A stretch of 64,000 bases of DNA from contig OW203985.1 in NCBI GenBank assembly GCA_934047225.1, positions 11,177,501 to 11,241,500 of the forward strand, written 5' to 3'. Shown here one piece after another: positions 9,387-19,985 of the stretch (its first letter is position 1; each line of letters opens with the position of its first letter). The position numbers were made by a program, and so were the translations under genes. The notes under the pieces are model-generated. The model was not told where the DNA came from, did no database searches, and saw only the letters and a program-made list of their open reading frames with translations. This stretch comes from Ypsolopha sequella. Taxonomy: Eukaryota; Arthropoda; Insecta; Lepidoptera; Ypsolophidae.

Positions 9387-9772
9387 ATTTTACGTGAAAA
9401 ACGACCGCATTTGGCTAAGAAGAAAATCCTCTTCCACCAAGACAATGCACGAGTGCACACCTGTGTGATTGCCATGGCCAAACTGCATGAGTTGCGCTAT
9501 GAGTTGCTTTCTCACCTACCGTATTCGCCAGATTTAGCCCCTTGCGACTACTTTCTGTTTCCGAATTTAAAAAAATGGCTTGGTGGGAAAAGATTTGGGT
9601 CCAACGAAGAGATCATGCACGAAACCAATGCCTATTTCGAAGGGTTGCCTAAGTCGTATTTTATGGAAGGGATCGAAAAGCTAGAGAAACGCTGGATGAA
9701 GTGTATTGAGTTAGAAGGAAACTACGTTGAAAAATAACTAATAATAATTAAATAAAATTTACTCCTTCTTTA

Positions 9773-9798
9773 ATTTTTACCAGACTTATCACTCCGCC
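9773..9798 (-). repeat. mariner right terminal inverted repeat
   Basis: 26 bp, an exact reverse complement of 6964-6989. Complete identity of the two ends indicates a young or recently active copy. The adjoining target dinucleotide reads TG instead of TA. Confidence 0.95.
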
Positions 9799-9837
9799 TG
9801 CAAATTTTTGTAAAATTTCCTTTTTTTTTTTTTTCTA

Positions 9838-9925
9838 TACCATCGGTTGACTGGAAGAAATTTATTTAAGGTAAAAGTCCGCCTTACCTTTTGTGTTATC
9901 CTGTACTCTGCATTTTTTATTTTTT
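9838..9925 (+). repeat. Fragment of a LINE 3' untranslated region
   Basis: GGTTGACTGGAAGAAATTTA with the following AAGTCCGCCTTACC resembles the 3' UTR of Lepidopteran CR1/Jockey-type LINEs. A related segment with GGTTGGCTGGAA lies at 12740-12855. No coding part is attached. Confidence 0.4.
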
Positions 9926-10330
9926 TCCTGTGCAGTTAAGTGTTTATTGATTGTTTGTATAATACGCCGCAAAGAATTTAGTGCAACTAGTTTGTGCTAG
10001 TTGGGTATGGTCTTACGCTTAGCACTACCACGCCTGATGGAAAACGCCGATGAAACCTATGATGAAGAGCGCTCGCCCAGATAATGGGAGAGTAAAAGCA
10101 GGCAAGGCGTCAGTCTGTCCAGTTGGTAACGGACGAACGGCTAAAAACACGCAACTGCCGTTGTACCTCAACTCGGGGAGGCTCTTTACTTGCGTTTATT
10201 TTGCTGAGCCAGACCCGATGTCATTTATACATAAACAGTGCATGTGACATACAAGATATAGTATCTCTTTTGTCTTTGTATTTTGTTTAATAAATTTTTG
10301 TTTTTGTGTGCTATACTGCGTTTTTGGTAT
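9926..10330 (+). other. mRNA-like repeat fragment with poly(A) signal, unidentified
   Basis: A relatively GC-rich block (9990-10220) is followed by TTTAATAAATTTTTG at 10285-10300, like the 3' end of a retroposed transcript. A 65-codon open frame (10050-10247) has no recognisable domain. I cannot name the source. Confidence 0.25.
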
Positions 10331-10386
10331 CATTGATCTGTGTTTTCTACTCTGTTAATGAGTATAATGAGTAACTTTTTCTATTT

Positions 10387-10653
10387 ATACAAGGTGACAT
10401 TTTGATCATCGTCCAAATTCATAATGGTGCCTTGCTAAGTGATCAGCATCATGAATCGATAACAATTTCTTTGAAATTTGTATAATGAAATTTCGACTTC
10501 CCATAGTAATCCACTCCGTCCTGAGTGAATCACTATGGGAAGTCGAAATTTAATTTTATGAATTTTACAAAAATCGTTATTGGTTCATGATGTTGATCAC
10601 TTACCAAGGCTCAAGTATGGATTTGGACGATGTTCACAAATTCACCGTGTATA
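10387..10653. mobile_element. Palindromic MITE, about 267 bp
   Basis: Imperfect inverted repeat over almost the full length. The ends read TATACAAGGTGAC and TTCACCGTGTATA, and the centre has arms GACTTCCCATAGT and ACTATGGGAAGTC around 10498-10550. No coding capacity. Confidence 0.75.
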
Positions 10654-11390
10654 ATGGCTAAGGACATGCGCAATATACGTGGGAATAATAAACATAATTG
10701 CCGATATTATTAAATATTTTCGGGCGATACAGTGGAGTTTTTGCTACGAAAATTTTGTTGTATATTCTTTTTGGTAATACTAATATATCTCGCATATGTG
10801 CGACTAGCCATTAATAGTATCTATAAAAACACCCATAAAAGAATAACAAAAATCAACCAATTTAAGCTGCTATGGTTAATAAGCAGACGGCTTACACATA
10901 ATAATAAAATACATAAGTAGACAGAGCAGATATTTTCTTTTCTCCGGCTAGACAAGTCGATGACGGGAGAATAATCGGCTTTTCTTTACCGAACTCTAAC
11001 TTGGAGGTTCATATAATTGAGTCGGGTCCCAAGAGAGGTTGTCTACCTTCATATTGTTGCAATATTAGAAAACTTAGAAAAGATGCTTGACTTTTGTAAA
11101 GAGCAAAATTGGCTATTTTACTTTGTAGTTTTAAATCTTTGGAAACTGAGTATCAATTCAGTTATATTAAATAAGTACAAAAATATATTAATTATTATCT
11201 GAAAACATGATACTTGAATTAGTTGAATGCATTTACTTCAAAGTTTAAATTTGTTTGTGTTTGAAGCACCATTCCAAGTACTTAATAAAACTATAAAAGA
11301 CAATAATAATGTTAACGAATTTTCAAGAAACCTTAGAACGTATCTACTGGATAGACCTTTTTATAATTTGTCCGAGTATTATGCATGTAG
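10654..11390. other. AT-rich DNA without recognised features
   Basis: Only short chance open frames (about 60 codons) without domain-like composition. I see no repeat or RNA gene here. Confidence 0.5.
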
Positions 11391-11680
11391 GGAATAATTT
11401 TTTAGTTATTAAAGTATAAGTTAATAATTTGATGTAATCTCTTAATTTAATCAATTTATTTATTATTCATTAATTTAATTTATTGTTAAGTTCTAAATAA
11501 TATTCATTTTTTTTTGTTGATGTATTTCAATTTATCTTATTAATATTTTATTTTCCGATAATTAGTTTTAGTTTCTGTGTTATTTTTATTTTACGAGTAT
11601 CAATGTATTTTGCATGCCTTAGTACATAACTTTTGTATGGCTTTATTGCAAATAAATGATCTTGTATCTTGTATCTTGTA
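11391..11680 (+). repeat. Probable LINE 3' end with CTTGTAT-type tail
   Basis: A T-rich untranslated stretch ends in AAATAAATGAT followed by three to four copies of CTTGTAT (11661-11680). A poly(A)-like signal plus a short tandem tail is the usual 3' end of a non-LTR retrotransposon. The left edge is uncertain. Confidence 0.45.
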
Positions 11681-12185
11681 TCTAATACATATAATAAAAA
11701 AGTCGAACCTGGTTTGTCTGTACATTGAAGAAAAGTAATAAAAATAGAAAGGGCGTGACTAAAGAAGAGTAATAGAACACCAATAAGCGATTTTTAGAAT
11801 TATTTTCTGTCTGTATATCTGTTTGTTCACGCACATCTCCGAAACCACTGAACGGATTTGGATGCGGTCTTTTTATTATCATTACAGTGACCTTCATTAA
11901 TATAGAGACTATAAGAGATGTTAATAAAATAACGCCCACGCCAAAAACGGGCGGAGTTGAATAAACGTGGGTGGGGTCACGGGCAAATCTACTATAATAC
12001 TGTATACACTAACATCTGAATCTATTCGTTCACCAAGTAATTGTGCGACTTTAGTTCATAAAGTTCTTCGCAGCGTCGCGGAAGCCAGGAGTATCTAGCG
12101 AGGCTGAAAAACGAGCATGCGAGGACGGAGATATGTCATTTTTTTTCCTGTAGGCCACGCGGGCGAAGCTGCGGGCAGAAGCTAG
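11681..12185 (+). mobile_element. Non-autonomous Helitron
   Basis: Starts with TC (TCTAATACATATAATAAA) and ends in GAAGCTAG after the GC-rich stretch GCGGGCGAAGCTGCGGGC, between an A on the left and a T on the right. TC...CTAG ends with a 3' subterminal hairpin, inserted between A and T, are the hallmark of Helitrons. Internal phrases such as CCGAAACCACTGAACGGATT are familiar from Lepidopteran copies. It has no Rep/helicase gene, so it would move only with help in trans, by rolling-circle replication. Confidence 0.8.
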
Positions 12186-12700
12186 TCTTACGGATATCAC
12201 AAATAAGTACGATGTAACTACTTTTGCTGCTGCTAACGCTATAATATGATAAAGTCACGATTTTAACGGGGACCAGTCATACCAATAGTTCCTTAATTAC
12301 CTAAAAAACTCCATTAATTTCACGGAAGTTTTAATTTTTACATAATAATACGTACGTACGTACCTACTATCATTTTATTTTAGAAAAATTCTCCATATCT
12401 TAAGGTTCTTAAACGAATATGAAGATATTTTATAATGAAGCCTTTTGTGTTTTGTTTGAAATTTTTGTTTTTACTTATTTGCATTTTATAAGTTGGAATA
12501 TTTATGTATTTAATATGTTTTATTAATATATAATATTAAATATTAATATTTCACGTATGATTATTTTGAGTATTTAAGTATTGTTTATTTATTGGATATA
12601 ATTATATATGTAAAAGTATGCGTATATTATTTGCATTTATTATTGCTCATTCATTAAATTTCTTTTTGTCTATTGAGTTTTCTGTTTTTAATGTTGTGCA
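12186..12700. other. AT-rich DNA without recognised features
   Basis: Very AT-rich, with ATTTATTA-type runs. No long open frame or clear inverted repeat seen. Confidence 0.5.
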
Positions 12701-12714
12701 CAATTACTTGCCCA

Positions 12715-12855
12715 CCATTCTCACTACCTTTTCACCACATTGAAGGTTGGCTGGAAAAAAAATCTTTAGAAATCAGCTCGCCCTTGTACAAATTTTTATT
12801 CATGTGTATGTTATATTATTTAAGTTTTTGGTGCAATAAAAAATAAAGAAAGAAA
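12715..12855 (+). repeat. LINE 3' untranslated fragment with AAAGAAAG tail
   Basis: AAGGTTGGCTGGAAA, then CTCGCCCTTGTACAAA, and a closing GTGCAATAAAAAATAAAGAA match the layout of CR1/Jockey 3' UTRs (conserved block, AATAAA, short tandem tail). Confidence 0.5.
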
Positions 12856-13472
12856 GCCTAAAAGACATTTTTGTCAGTGTACGACGGCAGTTCTTATATA
12901 ATGGCAAAATGGTAATATCGTCCAAAAATACGTAGGTATATTTGACCTTTTATTGAACACGAATAAATTTGCAATTGAATCGAGTTATAACTCTATATTG
13001 AAGTGCTCAAATGCAGATCATTCCAAATTCAAATCGGTCCATTACGTGACGCACAGGTAAATGACGTCACGGGCACCGCCAAGAAGCCACAAACCGATTA
13101 GCATCTGCATATGACCGCGATTATCACCTCTATCTGTGTACAGATATGGTACTTGACGTTATGTATGCCTAGGGATTACTGGTCCTGCTCGAGTGGAGGT
13201 ATAGAAACTTGAATGCAATTATTAGTTTGTTTAATTTTTGTTATCGTTCGCTACTTTCAATTATTGTTTTCAATTCCTGGAAAAAGATAAACCAGCAAGT
13301 AAACTAATATTTGAAAAAAAAAACAGATTTGAATCAGATTTGTTTCTGGTTGATCTTTTCCAGTCTATAATGTACTCTATCTAATGTTTAAAACTAACAT
13401 AATTAAACCATTAAGTAGGTACCAGATAATTTAAGAACTAAAGATGGTAACGGTATGCTGAGTAAAATTACA
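12856..13472. other. Intergenic DNA without recognised features
   Basis: One perfect CRE-type octamer TGACGTCA occurs near 13060 within a locally GC-richer patch (13035-13110). No gene start is attached, so its meaning is unclear. Confidence 0.4.
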
Positions 13473-13809
13473 TTTTCTTAAACATACGCGGAAATATTAT
13501 CATTACTTTTGAATAAAGAACACGCGAAGTATCATATTTACGTAGACTGAAAAACCAAAATCACTTCCCGGCGCATTCTTTGAATTTGGAACGAAGAGCG
13601 CACCGGTAATGTTGTATGAAACGGTGTGCTGTTTGAATTTAGAACTCTTTCATCTATCGTACACATTGCGTTCTCGTGGCTGTTTCGGCAAAAATTGTAA
13701 AAAAAAAAAAATTGGCGGTAAAGCCGAGTTCGTTGTTATTTGGTTAATAATAAATTAAAAGCACTTTATTCAAAAGTAATGATAATATTTCCGCGTATGT
13801 TTAAGAAAA
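13473..13809. mobile_element. Short transposon with 46-bp terminal inverted repeats
   Basis: 13473-13518 and 13764-13809 are exact reverse complements (beginning TTTTCTTAAACATACGCGG). The 245-bp interior is not palindromic and has no coding frame. Perfect arms suggest a recent insertion. Confidence 0.75.
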
Positions 13810-13972
13810 GCACTATATATGCCTCGGCCGAAATGGCAATTGCCTGTCTGCCTATTTCGCTGCCTTTGCAATAATGTACTATTACAACCAGGGCAAATCT
13901 TTGAAGCATAAAAACTAGGAAAAACTACATACATTCAGTGGACGTATTCACCAGATGCTACGGCACCATACG

Positions 13973-14365
13973 TTAAGGAGAAACGAGTCGTATCCTCTAC
14001 GAAACGCACAAATTAAGATGGTTCTTCTTATTTTAAAATTACAAATATTAAAGAAATGTGATTTATGGTATTTTACTAACATAGTTTAATGTCAGTTAGG
14101 CTTTTCCGGAAAAATTTTGTTATGTAATGCATAACGTTGTAGATGTATAGGCACACAAACCTAAAACACGCTTTTATGTATGTGTGCCCATATATTTACA
14201 ACGTTATGCATAAAATAACAACATTTTGCTGGAAAAGACCAACTGACACTTAACTATGTTCGCGAAATGCCATAAATCCCGTTTATTTAATATGTGTAAT
14301 TCAAAAGTAAGAAGAACCATCTTAAGTTGTGCTTTTCGTAGAGGATACGAATCGTTCCCCCTTAA
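13973..14365. mobile_element. Palindromic MITE with TTAA target duplication
   Basis: Bounded by TTAA at 13973-13976 and 14362-14365. Inward from each end the sequence reads GGAGAAACGAGTCG and GGGGGAACGATTCG, and pairing continues along most of the 393 bp, including AAGATGGTTCTTCTTA and its complement. TTAA duplication points to piggyBac or Kolobok transposases acting in trans. Confidence 0.75.
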
Positions 14366-14780
14366 GCTAAAAGGTAATATATGCTACTTTATTTTGTTTT
14401 TTCTACTTGGTAAATGACCTACGTCGTAATGAACTCGCTACGTCGAAGTAAAAGCGCTACGTCGCGAAAGAGATTGCTACGCAATGAATCAACGTTCAAA
14501 TATCAAATGCTTTCACAAAACCAAGCTTTTTGTATGGCGTGCCCTTCTGGATTGCAATTTTCTTGGAATTTGGAGTCATCTTTGTTTTATATTTCGGTCT
14601 AATTAAATGTAGTGATTATCGATAAAATTATTGAATTCAATTAGTTAAAAATCATAGGTTATTTTGACATGAAATTTTGAATGTTATTATGCTTTATTCA
14701 ATACAAAATATCTTAGTAAACTAGCGACATTAATCGGCAAAATTTACGGAATTATTATTTTTTTCCACAAATAGTATTAT
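14366..14780. other. Intergenic DNA without recognised features
   Basis: A short run of CTACGTCG-like repeats (14420-14480) is the only local pattern. No gene seen. Confidence 0.4.
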
Positions 14781-15077
14781 AAAAAACCGCCCAAGTGCGA
14801 GTTGGACTCGCGCACGAAGGGTTCCGTACCATGATCTATAAAACGGCAAAAAAACATGTCTGTTGTATGGGAGCCCCCTTAAATATTTATTTTATTCTGT
14901 TTTTTAGTATTTGTTGTTACAGCGGTAACAGAAATACATCATCTGTGAAAATTTCAACTGTCTAACTATCACGGTTCATGAGATACAGCCTGTTGACAGA
15001 CGGACAGACAGACGGACAGCGGAGTCTTAGTAATAGGGTCCCGTTGGTTACCCTTTGGGTACGGAACCTTAAAAAAT
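14781..15077 (+). mobile_element. Lepidopteran SINE
   Basis: Opens with AAAACCGCCCAAGTGCGAG, continues with GCGCACGAAGGGTTCCGTAC, TTGTATGGGAGCCCC and CACGGTTCATGAGATACAGC, then a GACGGACAGACAG run, and closes with CCCTTTGGGTACGGAACC plus an A-rich tail. I recognise this as a SINE family widespread in moths and butterflies. It appears full length. It is non-coding and would be mobilised by a LINE. Confidence 0.85.
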
Positions 15078-15403
15078 ACATATTCTGGTACATTATGTGT
15101 CAACAAATTTATATAATAGATGTTTTGGCAATTCTTTTTTGCAAATTTTTTGAGTTATTATTTAGGAATTAGATCCTTAAAGTTGACAATGTGATTATTT
15201 TTCCGTAAACAAGGCGTGGGAAATTGATCACTACAAAAAATACAAAGTAATATTTGGAAATGTGGTACATTAACTGTCAATGGGAAAGATTGGCCTATGT
15301 TTATCATGTATTCAACAGCATAAAAGTCTTTCTAAAATTGGTACATCAGGCCCTTGAAATTTTAGATTTCTCGCTAAAAGTGTGAAATTGCCCGTAACAA
15401 AAA

Positions 15404-15640
15404 TTGCTAAAACTTTTTAGTAGGCTTTGTACTATAACAACGCTCCCTACAAACAGTATACTAAGCCACAGGGGCACGTTGACGATAACTGTAACGAGGC
15501 TCATCACGAGTTCGATAACGGTTATGAGTTCAGAACAGACGCGGCGACAGCTGCGCCGCGAACCCTGCAAGGATTGCCTCATCCAAGGGAAATTGGGCTT
15601 TTTTGTTGAACAAACATCATTAAAAATTATGATATGAATG
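15404..15640 (+). other. GC-rich block open in several frames, possible exon remnant
   Basis: An island of high GC in AT-rich surroundings, open in all three plus frames and one minus frame. The frame at 15427-15609 has GC-rich third positions and a protein-like composition (YNNAPYKQY, HHEFDNGYEF). An acceptor-like TTTTTAG precedes it at about 15413-15419, but no GT donor follows at a suitable place. I cannot identify a family. It could be an exon fragment of a dead gene or chance. Confidence 0.25.
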
Positions 15641-15679
15641 AAAACTTGAGGAGAATTCACGATCAAATAAAATGGCCGA

Positions 15680-15742
15680 AACTAACAGCTGAAACTGGTC
15701 GGATATCCCGATCACATTAATTTATTGAAGTGAGCCGTTTGT
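15680..15742 (+). repeat. Fragment of the element seen whole at 52945-53093
   Basis: GCTGAAACTGGTCGG, CCCGATCA and GTGAGCCGTTT appear in the same order and spacing as in the right half of the 149-bp element at 52945-53093. Confidence 0.6.
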
Positions 15743-16960
15743 TTACATCGTCATTTCACATGTTCATCTTTATTACCTATGTTTTCCAAAATGAAGGGCT
15801 GTGATTGGCTTATTCTTCCGTTCAGTATTGTTTAGTGGAAAATCAAAAGAAAATAGCAAATCAATAATTGATAAAGGGCTGAGTTTTATGTCCGTCCGTC
15901 CGTAAGTTCCAGATCAGTAGCTCCTAGACGGAATGAGTTACAAATTTAAAATTTGGATATTTTACTCATAAAAACCAAATATTGAATAGAAAATTCAATT
16001 AAATATTTTTTCATGATAGGATCCCATACTATAAAGGTGAAACAAGGTTGACAAAATGAAAACGATGGCAGATCGCTGTTGAACCTGCGGGTAAAAGCCG
16101 TGATTAAATAAATAGCAAGTTTCATCTTGTTTTTAGCAGTGGAATATATACTTTACTCGTAGTTCTTGCACGTACCAAGTTTGTAAAGAAACTTTATTTG
16201 TTGTGGTTAGTTTTGTTGCCTTAGGACATCTATCAACAACAATCAATTATTTCCCAACTCACGTCCGCATGACCCAAAAGTTACCCAAAGCTGTACTCTA
16301 AAATCACTGTAAAATGTTCTTCAGTTCTAACATAATTCATTACATTGTATATACTTAAGTTTTTATCAAACGGTTCAGAAATTTCCCCATCGTTGATAAG
16401 AGCCATGTATGTTTTCATGGAAAGACTTGATCAGGACAAGGAGCGTTGGTAGTGGGCATCCGATTTTTGAAAGCTCACCGAGGTGCGTTCATTAAAGAAC
16501 CCTAGACTGGGCAGGAACACTGAGGTCGTAACGCTGAGTTTTGAACGGGTTTCGTCGTGTAGCGACACTCCAAGCGCCAATTGTCATTTTTGCATTATAT
16601 TTAGTACAAATATATCTTTGAGAGGTTCCCCTCTGTACGAAATTTAACGCAGAAATGTCAACTAAAGTTTGGACCCTGCAAACCCTGCTCTGAGTTGATA
16701 TTGAAAAAGGCTACACCAGTGTAGTGACACTGTCATTTTTAAACGGTCTGTGTTTTTGAACGGGTTAGTGCAACCCGGGTAGGAAACCCAACCCAGTGTT
16801 AATTTACGAACGAGTATAGTCCGTTTCTGGTGACTTAGTCACAAGTCAATTCAATTCAAAGGCGTTTTATCTGGCTTCTTTGTTGAGGTATACTAAGGCG
16901 ATGAATAAAAGAGTTTTTTTTATATATTCTCTTAACAACTTATCAGGATGAGGCTACATA
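15743..16960. other. Intergenic DNA without recognised genes
   Basis: No long frame. Two loosely similar phrases around GTGTAGYGACACT with TGTCATTTTT (16556-16595 and 16715-16742) suggest an old internal duplication. Nothing else stands out. Confidence 0.4.
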
Positions 16961-16961
16961 C

Positions 16962-17355
16962 ATGGTTATGTTTAAATTGTTCAGATTCGGGGATTAAGCA
17001 GCTGCGTCAGCCTGGTCTGGTCACAAACCAGTGATGGGATAGAATAATACTACAAAATAAAATTCAGCAGATAACTTTAACGTTATTCTAAACTAAAAAA
17101 AAAACATCTTACTCAATTAAAGCATAGGCTTACCTTTTACATGTAGTTCTTGTAACTAATATTATGAAAAAAAGACATGATCTTGCTAATGCATGGTTAT
17201 GTTTAAATTGTTCAGATTTGGAGATCAAGCAGCTGGGTCAGCCTGGTCTAGTCACAAACCAGTGATGGGATATAATAATACTACAAAATAAAATTTAGCA
17301 TAGATAATTTTAACGTTATTCTAAATTAAAAAAAAACATTTTACTAAATTAAAGC
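16962..17355 (+). repeat. Tandem duplication, about 230-bp unit
   Basis: CATGGTTATGTTTAAATTGT begins both units (16962 and 17193). The units stay alignable through ACAAACCAGTGATGGGATA, CTACAAAATAAAAT and a poly(A) run, with scattered differences. The junction (17123-17190) contains a segment, CATAGGCTTAC...AAAAAGACATGATC, that also starts the repeats at 17570 and 26813. Confidence 0.7.
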
Positions 17356-17431
17356 ATACTATACTATATTTTATATGCATATTTTACTATAAAATTTATT
17401 AAAAAAGGCGTTACTTTGCGGAAGTCCATCA

Positions 17432-17569
17432 TGAATTTGTGGATTTATTAATAATTTGCAATATTCCGCTAATCACTCTTACCATGCTATTCAAATAGTA
17501 TGCTATTCATTAGTATGGTAAGAGTGTTTAGCGAAATATTGCTAATTATTAATATATCCACAAATTCAT
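17432..17569. repeat. Palindrome made of two Penelope-like 3' ends
   Basis: A 138-bp inverted repeat with ends TGAATTTGTGG and CCACAAATTCA. Each arm of about 60 bp matches the 3' terminal 60 bp of the Penelope-like element at 7841-7904 (shared: TTAATAATTTGCAATATTCC, CACTCTTACCATGCTATTCA). The two ends are joined centre to centre, with the termini outward. It is inserted within a LINE-like repeat. Confidence 0.75.
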
Positions 17570-17915
17570 AGGCTTACTTTTTACATTTAGTTGTTGTAAC
17601 TAATATTATGAAAAAAAGACATGATCTAGCTAAGTTTCCTGCCCTTCTTCTTAGCAAGACTAATCGAATGGGCGGAGTTAGGCATATTTTTATTATACGT
17701 ATTGCATATATTTATAATATTATTTATTCCTTATTCCTATAAATTTAAGTAAACCCAACCTTTATTATTTCACTGTGTATTTCCCCATATTATTATTTAC
17801 TACATAAAACTATTACCCTTACACATAGATTATTTAATTACTTATATTACATCAAAACCGACCTTTAATAAGCGTATCTGTTATACCTACATTACATAAA
17901 TAATTATATTTCATA
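17570..17915 (+). repeat. Dispersed repeat, probable LINE 3' end (copy 1)
   Basis: Shares GGCTTACTTTTTACAT, the self-complementary-like CTTCTTCTTAGCAAGACTAAT block, and GGGCGGAGTTAGG with 26813-27215, and in inverse with 19835-19985. The right end decays to CATATTTCATRTCAT, suggesting a short tandem tail. No coding part is attached. Confidence 0.6.
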
Positions 17916-18639
17916 TATTTCATGTCATGGTAAGACAGTGTCATAATGACAGACCGTTTCAGACAGACTTGGCAAAAAAAGGTTTCTTGTATGTTTTTTG
18001 TCGACTTGTTATTTTGTTTTATTTGTTCATGTCATGTTTTGCAGATGATATGAAAAAACGTCGTTTGATACACGTTCGAGTGTCGATATTTTTCGTCCCG
18101 ACTGGTTTTTCCCTCGACAAGCCGAAGTGTATGGGTCCCACACCCAAGGATTTTGTACCATCTCAAGTAAATCATTTGGATAAAATTGAACTATTGGAGA
18201 AAAAATTTTACAGTTAGGTAAAAAATTTAAAGGAAAATCAAAATGAGTTTATTAAGTAATCATTTTTCTACACGGAATGAAGTCATTTTAAAATTTTCAC
18301 CTTTATCATTTACAATCGATCATCTGTGTATCCAGGTATTACCTACCCGTATTTATATGCCGTCGTCATTTTGTAGAATCCGGGATTAGGTTTACACAAT
18401 GATATTATATAATACATAAATAAAGTACTTATATGCCTAAGCAAATTGTAAAATAACGAGCTCTACGATATGATGACAACAAACAGACCGAAATAGATGC
18501 TTGGGGTATCTCTGATAGAAAAAATCCAAAACGAGGAAATCCGTCAGAGATTGAAAGTGATCGAATAATTTTCAAGCCTGCCGAATTAGTAAGTTGAAGT
18601 GGCATTAGGCTGGCCATATTTGTTACTGACACGATGGCC
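17916..18639. other. Intergenic DNA, one 96-codon frame of doubtful reality
   Basis: A frame at 17927-18217 has no recognisable domain and AT-rich third positions. I do not call it a gene. Confidence 0.35.
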
Positions 18640-18845
18640 ATTGGGGCCTAAAGGCGTTGCAATGGAGACCACGTACAGCAAAGCGAAGCGTAGGCAGTCC
18701 TCGTGCCCGCTGGACCAATGACCTGAAGAACGTTGCGGGTAACGGCTGGATTAGCATGACGCAGGACCGCCAAGAATGGCGAAATATTGGAGAGCCCTAT
18801 GTCCAGCAGTGGACGAACACAGGCTGTAGGATTTATGGATGGACC
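18640..18845 (+). pseudogene. 3' end of an RTE-like LINE reverse transcriptase
   Basis: The frame 18657-18875 reads RPRTAKRSVGSPRARWTNDL, then KNVAGNGWISMTQDRQEWRN and GEPYVQQW. This is the C-terminal signature of insect RTE-clade RT proteins (pattern GRPxxRWxDDI...A.DR..W....EAYVQQW). Only the last ~60 residues remain, as expected for a 5'-truncated LINE copy. The GTCCAGCAGTGGACGAAC wording recurs at 42480-42500. Confidence 0.75.
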
Positions 18846-18957
18846 CCCCTTGGATACGTGCTTGTTGTGATGTAATATGTCAGGTGTGCGTCTACGCTGA
18901 CTGACATACAGCAAGAAACGGCGGCCATTTATATTCCCAAGGTCTATTAATTTGGAT

Positions 18958-19228
18958 TATATAAGGTCTTTCAATTTAAATTTAAAGTAATTTAGGAGGT
19001 GCTTCAGTATCGTTAATACATCACATTCCACTGCAAAGCACTTTTTTTTTCGCGAACTTTTTTTTTGACTTCTCAGTACAAAGTGGTCCGATCAGCTGAC
19101 TCAGTTTGTATGGACAAGTGGAGAAAAAGTTTGCGCAAAAAAAAGTACTTTGCAGTGGAATGTGATCTGTTAACGATACTGAATCACCTCCTAAATTACT
19201 TTCAATTTAAATTGAAAGACCTTTTATA
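18958..19228. mobile_element. Inverted-repeat MITE, family M1 copy 1
   Basis: Ends ATAAGGTCTTTCAATTTAAA and its complement. Inner arms contain CACATTCCACTGCAAAG and CTTTGCAGTGGAATGTG. The core GATCAGCTGACTCAGTTTGT occurs in opposite orientation in the second copy at 55708-55974. Flanked by TA-rich DNA. No coding capacity. Confidence 0.85.
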
Positions 19229-19834
19229 TTTTTTTTATTCATAACTGTCAAAACGTAGAGGTCATTAAACATTTAACCAAGTCAAGTCAAGACCTCTCTT
19301 AGAGACAGACCTTCAGACAAACGGACAACAAGGTTATCCTATGAGCGTACTAGTTTTTTCCTTCTGAGGTACGAATCTCTAAAGCCAAATAGATTCGGCA
19401 TCATTCTAAATCCGCGTCTCCAAATCAGGATTCGACAATAAAATGTACCCGCTTTGAACATTCGGCTGCGGTTTCCGCACGTCCTCTCTTTACAAACTTT
19501 CTGATTGGAAACTCCTTTGTGTAACTGAAATTTTACATTTTATATCATTTTATTATATTTATACTATTTTGTAATCTAATATTAAATTGAATTGAAATAT
19601 ATTTATTTGTGTAATTTAGGTAATTTAATTTAATTTATATTTATATAATTTAGGTACACAATTTACGTATAATACGGGCATCGATAATATTGGTTTTCTT
19701 TCGGATATCTTCACTTCTATGTTTGTTAATGAGTCTTGGCCCCAAGATATTTCTTCAAAGTAATTAAGTTTGGCTTACTTTAATTTAATTTAATACAATA
19801 TATACTTGCAGAAATAAAAATATAGGAATAAAGG
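19229..19834. other. Intergenic DNA without recognised features
   Basis: AT-rich, with TTTAATTTAATTT runs (19620-19640, 19770-19800). No gene or clear element. Confidence 0.4.
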
Positions 19835-19985
19835 TACTACAATAAAATAAATATAAATGTTACGCCTAGCTCAGCGCATTTGATTAGTCTTGCTAAGAAG
19901 AAGGGCAAGAAACTTAGCAAGAACAATAGATCATGTCTATTTTAATTATTTTTTTTTTCGTAATTTCTGTAACAATTAATTAAAG
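19835..19985 (-). repeat. Dispersed repeat, probable LINE 3' end (copy 3, inverse)
   Basis: Reverse complement contains GACATGATCTATTGTTCTTG, the CTTCTTCTTAGCAAGACTAAT block and GCTGAGCTAGGCG, parallel to 17570-17700 and 26813-26930. Confidence 0.55.

Larger units (their letters stand above)
7140..9737 (+). pseudogene. mariner transposase gene split by a retroelement insertion
   Basis: The transposase would cut the element out and paste it at TA sites. The first part, 7140-7838 (233 codons), holds a paired helix-turn-helix DNA-binding region (about residues 1-110), the WVPRLLT linker, and the first catalytic Asp in VDETWIHHYTPE. The second part, 9387-9737 (116 codons plus stop), starts ILREKRPHLAKKK and holds the second and third Asp in HQDNARVH and SPDLAPCDYFLFP, separated by 34 residues (DD34D). 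The insertion falls exactly between two codons. The two parts total 349 codons, the usual family length, with no other stop or shift visible. As it stands, the first part reads into the insert, gaining about 45 foreign residues and losing both later catalytic Asp. Confidence 0.93.
6964..9798 (+). mobile_element. mariner transposon, interrupted by a Penelope-like element
   Basis: The ends are perfect 26-bp inverted repeats beginning GGCGGAGTGATAAGTCTGG (6964-6989 and 9773-9798). The left flank is TA (6962-6963), the expected mariner target; the right flank is TG (9799-9800), one change from TA. Inside is one transposase gene with the mariner DD34D signature. Without the 1.5-kb insert at 7839-9386 the element would be about 1.29 kb, the normal mariner size. 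Confidence 0.95.

Noticed and set aside
13055..13070. A regulated promoter at the TGACGTCA octamer
   Set aside because: One octamer without TATA, initiator or downstream gene is not enough; another TGACGTCA lies at 53762, also without a gene.
17927..18217. 96-codon gene
   Set aside because: Composition matches the surrounding AT-rich DNA and no family is recognisable.
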